DNA of 5,327 nucleotides from Schlesneria sp. (lineage in GTDB: Bacteria > Planctomycetota > Planctomycetia > Planctomycetales > Planctomycetaceae): assembly GCA_025353525.1 (NCBI GenBank), contig JANXOO010000402.1, forward strand, positions 1 to 5,327. Reading direction: 5' to 3'. Both the position numbers and the translations under genes were made by a program. Below are positions 1-5,327 of the stretch, piece after piece. Position 1 is the first letter of the stretch, and each line of letters starts with the position of its first letter. The notes under the pieces were generated by a model that was given only the letters and a program-made list of their open reading frames with translations, was not told the DNA's origin and did no database searches.

Positions 1-5
1 CGATA

Positions 6-2795
6 ATGCGATTCAATGTAGCGACCAGAGAATTTCGATGTTCCGGTGGAATTCCGTTGGCCTCAAAATGGACGCGATATCGTTTCGCTCTGTGCCTCGT
101 AATCGTTTCCATCGGTTGTGATGGCACGACTTCGACGTCCACTGCTTCAAAAAATGGCGTTTTCGAGGAAAAATCCGCAGGCAAAGCGACACTACAAAAT
201 ATGACGGCTTTGCCGGATGGCGACAAACTTCAAGGCGGAAATCGCGAACAGGATACCCCGAATTCCCACGCTGACGCGGGCAACTCTGAATCGAAAGAAA
301 AGGACGCCAAAAAACACGACCGCTCATCCGGAAATGCTCCGCAGAAATCGGACGAACGCCGCAACGCCACCAAACAGCCAGCATCACCCACGGCGGCTCA
401 GATTGCCAAATGGGCGATTTCCGACTTTCAGCCGTTGCAACTGCTGGCATGTCGTGACGGGTTTGGTGATTCATTAGTGCAAGCAATGGCTGTGTCACCT
501 GATGGAAAACAATTTGTCCTGGGCGGAACACGCCTGACATTGTGGAACATGGGTGAATCGAATCCTGTCGTCGACTTATTAGCGAATCTCAGTACCAAAA
601 ACGTTGATCGCCCACTCGGCTGCGTCGCGATTTCAGGCGATGGAAAATGGCTGGCGGCTGGCGACCAAAAAGGGATACTTCGCATCTGGAACCTGAGTGA
701 CTCTCAGGAGGCGATCTCATTCAAAGCCCACGACGGGCGACTGACGCAGGTTACTTATTCGCCCGATTCGCAGACTTTTGCCACGACCAGTTATTCCGGT
801 GAAATCCGGTTTTGGAAAGCGGCGGATGGCAAGAAAATCCGAAGCGTCAAAGTTGACGAGCAAGAGGTTCATCGGATGGTCTTTTTGTCAGATACATTGC
901 TTGCGTGCACGGGAAGCGAAGCCAATGTCTGGAATATCGAAACCGGTAAAAAAGAAGCCATGTTGTCGTCGGGGCGAGTCATCAATCCCTCACTGGGATT
1001 GTCGAATGACAGGACTTTGCTGGCGTATGGCGACTCCGATTCAAAAACGCAGTTTTGGGATGTGCAAAAGTCGGCGCCAACAGGTACCGGATTGCTCGGC
1101 GCCACGCCGCACCTGATCGGGTTCTCTCACGACGGGAAATGGATTGCGACGACGACCGGCAATTCCGACATTCGCATTTGGGATGCGAATCGTCGCAGTA
1201 TCGTGCAGGTGATCGACGCGGACGGCGGCCGGACGGTGGCGTTGAATTGGCTGCCCGGAAATAATTCATTGATCGTCGCGTCAGAACATGGACGCGTCCG
1301 CATTTGGGGTACGCCTGAAACTGCTGTTGCCCTCGGGCTGGATCCAATGGTGCCACCGGTTGTTGCATCAGTATCTGTAACCGATCACAAGGCCTTCTCT
1401 TCGGCTCAATTGAAGCGTGTCATCGATCTTCGCTCGTTTCCACAGTTGCCGGATGCGGCACCACAGTGGAACGAATCAGGAATGAGCTCGTATACGTCCG
1501 CTTTTTCGAAGGACGATGCGGAACTCTTTTACCGGTATACTCTCGGCAAAGCAGGTTGGTCAGAATGGGAAGGGGCGGATGCTGCGCTGCCCGGGTTGAA
1601 TTTTCGCAAGGATGGATGCGAGTTGAACGTTTCAATGATTCCAGCGACAGCAACGAAAGAGAACGGTCAAGGCTCGCTTCAGGTAAATCTGCAGTTTTCC
1701 GGTAACAGCGACGCGCGGTGGCTTCCCAAATTTTCTCCGATCAGTTCAAAGAGCACGTGGGATTACTTTTCGTCGGTGTCTTACCGAACGAAGGCAGCCC
1801 TGACAGATGTTGAAATCGGATTGCTGAAACAATTTCATGCTGCGGGCTGGACCGCTTACACCCGACTTAATGCATCCGGAACGGAAGAGCCGCTCTCCAG
1901 AAGTATCACGATGTTGCAGGGTGGCTGCGAACTCATAATCTCGATTGGCTATCCGGCCGATTCAAAGGACGAATTGTCCGTACAAACCAGCATTCATCTG
2001 GCCAGAAAGTCGATTCCGATTCCGCCCGACTCGGGATGGGTTGAATTCGATTCTTCGACGGATTTGTTGCTCGTGGCAAACACGATGATGAACTTGAAGC
2101 AGACGATCGGGTTCTACGACACCCGGATGGCAGAAGAAGGTTGGCTCGCACGAGATGCAGGGCGAAAAATCCCGGACGATGATGCCGGAACCGACGACGA
2201 CAAGGAAAAAAGAGCCTGGCTGCCGTACATTCGAGGTCAACAGGATGTCCTGATTCGCCTTATTGCGCTATTGGACGGCAGGACACGGGTCGTTGTTGGG
2301 GATGCAGAACGGTCGTCGTGGCAAATGCAAAAAGAGCCCCCGAAGTCTGGCGATGACACGGAAAAACCTGGCGTCCAGGCAGCGGATTTTGAATTGCCAA
2401 AAGGGGCTGCCGCCGTCAAATATGATGTCGATCAGAAGCAGATCACGTTCGAGCTTTCCAGTGCAACTCCGCCAAAGCTGATCGAACAACTCGCGTCACA
2501 AATGAAAGAACTGGAATGGACGCGCGAAAAACGCGGAGTTCTGAGTGACGAATACGTACTGGCAACGTTTTCAAAATCGAAGTCAGAAATTGATATTCGA
2601 ATTCGGGGCGACGGCGGAAAATCGACCGTGTCGATCGGGGGCGACGGAATGCTATGGTCAAAGGCGCTTCCATCACCACCCGTTCGAATCTCGTATGAAA
2701 CATGGCTGCGCCGAAACAAATGGGACGCAACGCTCGAACGACTCGACGAATTCGCAGAAGAAATGCGCAAAATCCCGTCGACCAAAGCCAGATAG
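6..2795 (+). CDS. WD40-repeat lipoprotein with four-copy C-terminal domain
   Basis: Predicted lipid-anchored, extracytoplasmic beta-propeller protein, probably a binding or scaffold protein; no catalytic motif is visible. Residues 27-37 are hydrophobic and end in a lipobox-like S-I-G-C with Cys38. Residues 39-135 form a Lys/Asp/Ser/Asn-rich linker. Seven WD40 blades follow (about 151-437), each ending in a WD-type strand: LTLWNM, LRIWNL, IRFWKA, ANVWNI, TQFWDV, IRIWDA, VRIWGT. Residues about 478-884 contain four diverged copies of an unnamed alpha/beta domain, then a short charged tail. The start is uncertain: the ATG at 6 lies at the window edge with no in-frame stop before it, and gives an unusually long n-region. 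A TTG at 57 with GGTGGA six bases upstream would put the lipobox Cys at residue 21, a typical length. The stop is TAG. The reading frame, lipoprotein signal and propeller are clear; the biological role is unknown. Confidence 0.9.
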   Translation: MRFNVATREFRCSGGIPLASKWTRYRFALCLVIVSIGCDGTTSTSTASKNGVFEEKSAGKATLQNMTALPDGDKLQGGNREQDTPNSHADAGNSESKEKDAKKHDRSSGNAPQKSDERRNATKQPASPTAAQIAKWAISDFQPLQLLACRDGFGDSLVQAMAVSPDGKQFVLGGTRLTLWNMGESNPVVDLLANLSTKNVDRPLGCVAISGDGKWLAAGDQKGILRIWNLSDSQEAISFKAHDGRLTQVTYSPDSQTFATTSYSGEIRFWKAADGKKIRSVKVDEQEVHRMVFLSDTLLACTGSEANVWNIETGKKEAMLSSGRVINPSLGLSNDRTLLAYGDSDSKTQFWDVQKSAPTGTGLLGATPHLIGFSHDGKWIATTTGNSDIRIWDANRRSIVQVIDADGGRTVALNWLPGNNSLIVASEHGRVRIWGTPETAVALGLDPMVPPVVASVSVTDHKAFSSAQLKRVIDLRSFPQLPDAAPQWNESGMSSYTSAFSKDDAELFYRYTLGKAGWSEWEGADAALPGLNFRKDGCELNVSMIPATATKENGQGSLQVNLQFSGNSDARWLPKFSPISSKSTWDYFSSVSYRTKAALTDVEIGLLKQFHAAGWTAYTRLNASGTEEPLSRSITMLQGGCELIISIGYPADSKDELSVQTSIHLARKSIPIPPDSGWVEFDSSTDLLLVANTMMNLKQTIGFYDTRMAEEGWLARDAGRKIPDDDAGTDDDKEKRAWLPYIRGQQDVLIRLIALLDGRTRVVVGDAERSSWQMQKEPPKSGDDTEKPGVQAADFELPKGAAAVKYDVDQKQITFELSSATPPKLIEQLASQMKELEWTREKRGVLSDEYVLATFSKSKSEIDIRIRGDGGKSTVSIGGDGMLWSKALPSPPVRISYETWLRRNKWDATLERLDEFAEEMRKIPSTKAR
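45..59 (+). promoter_or_regulatory. Possible RBS and alternative TTG start of the WD40 lipoprotein
   Basis: GGTGGA (45-50) lies six bases before an in-frame TTG (57-59). Starting here gives a compact signal peptide: MASKWTRYRF, a hydrophobic core, then SIGC. The upstream ATG at 6 has no room in the window to show a ribosome binding site. The match to a Shine-Dalgarno sequence is partial, so this is a candidate only. Confidence 0.4.
456..1316 (+). other. Seven-bladed WD40 propeller region
   Basis: Within the lipoprotein gene, residues about 151-437 divide into seven units of roughly 33-40 residues. Each has a small-residue/aspartate turn (SPDGKQF, SGDGKWL, SPDSQTF, SNDRTLL, SHDGKWI and similar) followed by a W-containing strand. 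Blade 4 is the most degenerate, with LSDTLLA in place of the usual turn and ANVWNI as its final strand. Seven blades is the standard number for a closed WD40 propeller, so the domain looks complete. Blade borders are approximate. Confidence 0.85.
1437..2657 (+). repeat. Four diverged tandem domain copies (protein level)
   Basis: The second half of the WD40 lipoprotein appears to repeat one unit of about 85-98 residues four times: residues 478-565, 573-665, 670-766 and 795-884. Each copy opens with a proline motif (PQLPDA, LPKFSP, IPIPPD, ELPKGA). A predicted strand and an amphipathic helix follow, ending in a GW or EW pair (Gly517-Trp518, Gly614-Trp615, Gly712-Trp713, Glu837-Trp838). Next come a variable loop and two or three predicted beta strands. 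Copies 1 and 2 share a GCEL motif (Cys538, Cys641) at the start of the same strand. DNA identity between copies is low, so this is an old duplication. I do not recognise a named family. Copy 3 has an Asp-rich insertion (724-733) in its loop. Confidence 0.65.
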
Positions 2796-2971
2796 TGCGA
2801 ATTCGACAGCGACTGATTGTCATTACTTGCCCTTACTCTCACGGCCTTGACTGCATCAGCGAGCGTTGATGGTTAGGCGGAATTGTCCGGTTCGCTCCGG
2901 AACGTCTCTGCACAGGTGGGTTGATCAGGGGAAGGGTTCCGCCGATTTCTTGGGAATTTCAGCGTGCCTCA

Positions 2972-3000
2972 GGTTTCGTTCGCAGCTTCGGAACGAAACC
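2972..3000 (+). promoter_or_regulatory. Perfect 10-bp inverted repeat upstream of the TPR gene
   Basis: GGTTTCGTTC (2972-2981) and GAACGAAACC (2991-3000) are exact reverse complements around a 9-base spacer, ending 84 bases before the TPR start codon. This could be an operator for a dimeric regulator, an RNA hairpin in the 5' leader, or a terminator-like stem for the upstream gene; the following GTGGTTCTGTTTCG is T-containing but not a T-tract. The right arm can also pair downstream: CGGAACGAAAC (2989-2999) with GTTTCG and TTCCG (3009-3014 and 3017-3021, 2-base bulge). The two structures exclude each other. Confidence 0.45.
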
Positions 3001-3073
3001 GTGGTTCTGTTTCGAATTCCGTAGATTGCCACCCTCAATTGGAGTAGATTGAAAGAACTGCCCGTTGCAGATT

Positions 3074-3080
3074 GGAGAAG
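3074..3080 (+). promoter_or_regulatory. RBS of the TPR gene (decides the start)
   Basis: GGAGAAG precedes the ATG at 3085, with seven bases between GGAG and the ATG. This favours the ATG over the in-frame TTG at 3049, which has only GGAG four bases upstream and would add 12 residues of no evident purpose. Confidence 0.7.
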
Positions 3081-3084
3081 TTGC

Positions 3085-4356
3085 ATGTCTGATTCCTGGT
3101 TTCACCGGTTTTTCGAGTCGCGTTGGCGCGTGCTGACGCTTTTCGGGGCGATATCGGTGACCGCGATGACGGTTTTCTTTTGGGTCGATCTCTGCGTTTG
3201 GAGAGCGGAAGTCAACCTGCAACAACGCAATCATGCTGCCGCAGCAATCTGGGTTAATCGAAGTTTGTGGTTCCGCTCGGAAGCAGATGCCACGACGTGT
3301 CTGCTTCAAATTCGCATCGCTCGTCGCCAAGGAGAATTTCGGGATGTCGAGAGCAAATTGCACGAGGCCGTCAAACGCGGTGTTCCGCGAGCGCGGATTC
3401 AACGCGAACGCTGGCTGGCAATGGCCCAGACAAACCAGTTTGGAGCCATGCAGGAACACTGGAACGAATTGCTGCGGGATGCTCGAGACGACGAGCCCGA
3501 AATTGCGAGAGCCCACTACACATGGGCGATACTTAACCACCACCTGGAGATTGCCCGGAAAACGCTCGAACTCTGGCATCAGGACTATCCGCTCGATCCC
3601 GAACCGCTGGTTCTGACAGGTCGTTATTATCAATCGCAGTCCGATCGGGAATCGACAGAGAAAGCCTATCGGGAAGCGTTTGCCCTCGCTCCGGAAAGTG
3701 ACGAGATTCGTCTCGCGTTTGCCAATGCGTTGCAAATGCGTTTAAAAACGAACGAAGCAATCCCGCTTTTCCAACAGCACCTTCGCAAACACCCGAACCA
3801 ACTCGATGCGATCCAGGGTCTGGGGCAATGTCTGGCCACCAAAGGCGAGGTCAGGGAGGCTATCCTGTTGCTTCAAGACGCCCTGAAAACGCACCCCGAT
3901 GATTTCACGCTTCAAAAAAATTGTGGCGAAATGCAGTTGTCAATCGGAGATGCCGTGGCCGCGGCGGTGGTGCTTGAGAAAGCCTGGAAGACGATCCCCG
4001 AGCATGCAAATATTGCCAATTCCCTGGCGCGCGCCTGGAAAGCCTGCGGTCGAACTGCCGATGCCGAACCGCTTTTTGCATTTGTTACCGAATCGATACC
4101 AAAATTGGCAGAAATGTCGGATCTCGAGACGGAATTGCGAAGCCAGCCGAATAACCTTGAGTTGCGAATGAAGATTGCGTCGATCGTCGCAAAATACATT
4201 TCGAAAAAGGATGCGATACTATGGTATGAAAACCTGCTGAAGATCGCACCGAACTATCTGCCAGCGCACAGAGAACTCGTGATTTTGTACCCATCAGTCA
4301 ATGACGAGAAAAAGGTGGCATTTCATTCAGCCTTTCTGAGGCAAAATTCTCCATGA
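3085..4356 (+). CDS. Membrane-anchored tetratricopeptide repeat (TPR) protein
   Basis: A 423-residue protein with a short basic N-terminus, one hydrophobic segment at about residues 16-36 (LTLFGAISVTAMTVFFW core), and an alpha-helical repeat domain that probably sits outside the cytoplasm. TPR units are clearest at about 170-203, 204-237, 238-271, 273-306 and 356-389. They show the usual A/G-x-x-x-x-x-x-G-x-x-x-E-A-I/A spacing and end in APE, HPN, HPD, IPE and APN. Residues 39-165 look like earlier, more degenerate helical repeats. TPR domains bind other proteins or peptides; no catalytic residues are seen. The stop overlaps the next start as ATGA, so it is probably translationally coupled to the CRTAC1-family gene. 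TPR proteins often accompany or are fused to such proteins in Planctomycetes. The partner and process are unknown. Family call confident, function not. Confidence 0.92.
   Translation: MSDSWFHRFFESRWRVLTLFGAISVTAMTVFFWVDLCVWRAEVNLQQRNHAAAAIWVNRSLWFRSEADATTCLLQIRIARRQGEFRDVESKLHEAVKRGVPRARIQRERWLAMAQTNQFGAMQEHWNELLRDARDDEPEIARAHYTWAILNHHLEIARKTLELWHQDYPLDPEPLVLTGRYYQSQSDRESTEKAYREAFALAPESDEIRLAFANALQMRLKTNEAIPLFQQHLRKHPNQLDAIQGLGQCLATKGEVREAILLLQDALKTHPDDFTLQKNCGEMQLSIGDAVAAAVVLEKAWKTIPEHANIANSLARAWKACGRTADAEPLFAFVTESIPKLAEMSDLETELRSQPNNLELRMKIASIVAKYISKKDAILWYENLLKIAPNYLPAHRELVILYPSVNDEKKVAFHSAFLRQNSP
4338..4341 (+). promoter_or_regulatory. Weak RBS before the CRTAC1-family gene
   Basis: GAGG lies 11 bases before the ATG at 4353, inside the end of the TPR gene. 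The spacing is longer than ideal, which fits re-initiation by ribosomes finishing the TPR gene at the ATGA overlap. Confidence 0.4.
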
Positions 4357-5327
4357 ATCACGCTCAACGTCACCTCCGACGGATTTTTGGATTGCTCGTG
4401 GCGACATCCATCGCCGTCGCCGCAGCAGGTTGCTGGCGGTCACAGTCAATCACGCTCGAATCCGGGAATAAGACTTCCTCGATGAAAGGGTTTCCGTCGG
4501 AAGCCCCGGCAGCTTCGAACAAGTTGCAATTTGAAGACATCGCGGCAGCGAGTGGAGTGAACTGGACCGGACGCAATGGGGAAGAAGCGAAAAAACTTGC
4601 CCTGCTTGAAGCGATTGGAACGGGTTGCGCCGTGGACGACTATGATCGCGACGAAAATCCGGATCTTTTTTTCGCAGGGGGTGGGGAATTCGGGGTTCAC
4701 AATGAAATTCTGCCGCTTTCAATCGGCCTTTTTCGTCAGGTTTCCGCCTGGAAATTCGTCCCCGTAGCAATTGCGGCCGGGATGAATGTGGCACGAAATT
4801 ACAATCACGGCATGTGGACCGCCGACATTGACGACGACGGTTTTTCAGAATTGCTTGTGACGGGCTGGGGCGGTTTGCAACTTTATCACAATCGGGGTGA
4901 CGGCACCTTCTCTGACGTCACTGGCGAATCGGGGCTCGACGATTCGATGTGGAGTACAGCCGCCGGATGGGCTGACCTGAACAAGGATCACATCCTGGAC
5001 TTGTACGTGGGGCACTACGTCAATTGGTCCTTCGAAAACAATCCCGTTTGCGTCAATTCAAAAATGAAACAGCAAAACGTCTGTGCTCCAACAGATTTTC
5101 CGGGATTACCCTGCACCGTCTACCTTGGGAATGGTGATGGGACGTTTCGCGAAGGTGGCCAGGAAATGGGGATTCACGAGATCGGAAAGGTGCTGGGAGT
5201 TGTTATTGCGGACATTAACGGCGACCGGCAGCCCGATCTCTATGTTGCAAATGACACGCTTCCGAACCACCTCTATGTCTCGCAGCCATCCGGAAAATAC
5301 AAGGAAGTTGCGATTGAATTTGGTGTC
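4353..5327 (+). CDS. CRTAC1-family FG-GAP/VCBS lipoprotein, 3' end outside window
   Basis: The first 325 codons are open to the right edge with no stop. The protein starts MNHAQRHLRR, has a hydrophobic core and an AAGC lipobox (Cys27), so it is a predicted lipoprotein exported from the cytoplasm. After a linker comes LQFEDIAAASGV (58-69), the usual opening of CRTAC1-like proteins. FG-GAP/VCBS repeats follow, each with an Asp-rich calcium-binding-type loop: DDYDRDENPDLFF (95-107), DIDDDGFSELLV (158-169), DLNKDHILDLYV (208-219) and DINGDRQPDLYV (287-298). Between them are NRGDGTFSDVTGESGL (180-195), HYVNWSFENNPVC (221-233), CAPTDFPGLPC (244-254) and GNGDGTF (259-265), all family hallmarks. These proteins fold as a beta-propeller; full members usually continue into an ASPIC/UnbV C-terminal domain, expected beyond this window. 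The exact function of bacterial members is not established. It is co-transcribed with the upstream TPR gene (ATGA overlap). Confidence 0.93.
   Translation, partial: MNHAQRHLRRIFGLLVATSIAVAAAGCWRSQSITLESGNKTSSMKGFPSEAPAASNKLQFEDIAAASGVNWTGRNGEEAKKLALLEAIGTGCAVDDYDRDENPDLFFAGGGEFGVHNEILPLSIGLFRQVSAWKFVPVAIAAGMNVARNYNHGMWTADIDDDGFSELLVTGWGGLQLYHNRGDGTFSDVTGESGLDDSMWSTAAGWADLNKDHILDLYVGHYVNWSFENNPVCVNSKMKQQNVCAPTDFPGLPCTVYLGNGDGTFREGGQEMGIHEIGKVLGVVIADINGDRQPDLYVANDTLPNHLYVSQPSGKYKEVAIEFGV

Larger units (their letters stand above)
2796..3084. other. Non-coding intergenic region with inverted repeats
   Basis: A 289-base gap separates the WD40 lipoprotein from the TPR gene. No credible ORF lies in it; the reverse-strand frame that crosses it is an antisense shadow of the TPR gene. 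It contains small stem-loops at 2854-2871 (7 bp with one G-U, loop GAGC) and 2886-2901 (TCCGG/CCGGA), and a longer-range 7-bp pairing GGCGGAA (2876-2882) with TTCCGCC (2937-2943) that encloses the second hairpin. A strong inverted repeat at 2972-3000 follows. None is followed by a clear T-run, so I do not call an intrinsic terminator. I see no convincing -35/-10 promoter, although transcription of the downstream operon probably starts here. Confidence 0.6.

Noticed and set aside
13..540. Reverse-strand ORF of 175 codons at the left end
   Set aside because: It is antisense to the signal and linker region of the WD40 lipoprotein, with low-complexity translation and no domain.
2545..2850. Forward ORF of 101 codons extending past the WD40 gene stop
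   Set aside because: It lies mostly in another frame of the repeat-domain coding region, has no clear RBS, and has no recognisable content.
2885..2903. tRNA-like T-arm (GGTTCGCTCC)
   Set aside because: The loop would be six bases instead of seven, and no acceptor, D or anticodon arm is found around it.
2972..3020. Intrinsic terminator for the WD40 gene
   Set aside because: The stem is strong, but no run of T follows it and it lies about 180 bases after the stop codon.
3049..3084. TTG at 3049 as start of the TPR protein
   Set aside because: The ATG at 3085 has a better-placed GGAGAAG, and the extra 12 residues add no feature of the protein.
2959..3735. Reverse-strand ORF of 258 codons crossing the intergenic region and the TPR gene
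   Set aside because: Most of it is antisense to a well-supported TPR coding region, its translation shows no recognisable domain, and it looks like a shadow frame.

Overview
The window most likely comes from a planctomycete chromosome (Planctomycetes, Planctomycetaceae-like). Base composition looks balanced to slightly GC-rich. The stronger clue is the gene set: a WD40 lipoprotein, a membrane-anchored TPR protein, and a CRTAC1-type FG-GAP/VCBS lipoprotein directly after the TPR gene. This combination is typical of Planctomycetes. The assignment rests on recognising protein families by eye, not on a database search.

Layout, all on the + strand. (1) Positions 6-2795 hold a 929-residue protein. 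It has a lipoprotein-type signal, a long hydrophilic linker, seven WD40 blades, and a C-terminal half that I read as four diverged copies of one small alpha/beta domain with no name I can give. (2) Positions 2796-3084 are non-coding. They hold several inverted repeats, including a perfect 10-bp palindromic stem and an overlapping alternative stem, but no convincing T-tract terminator or promoter. (3) Positions 3085-4356 encode a 423-residue protein with one N-terminal membrane anchor followed by TPR repeats. (4) Positions 4353 to the window end hold the first 325 codons of a CRTAC1-family FG-GAP/VCBS lipoprotein. Its start overlaps the TPR stop as ATGA, and it runs off the right edge.

The TPR gene and the CRTAC1 gene almost certainly form a translationally coupled operon. 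All three products are predicted to be anchored in a membrane with their repeat domains outside the cytoplasm: two lipoproteins and one single-pass protein. Each is built of protein-interaction or propeller repeats. A shared cell-envelope scaffold or binding role is reasonable but is inference. No enzyme active site, mobile element, RNA gene or CRISPR array is visible. The most novel-looking items are the four-copy C-terminal domain of the WD40 protein and the structured leader before the TPR gene.
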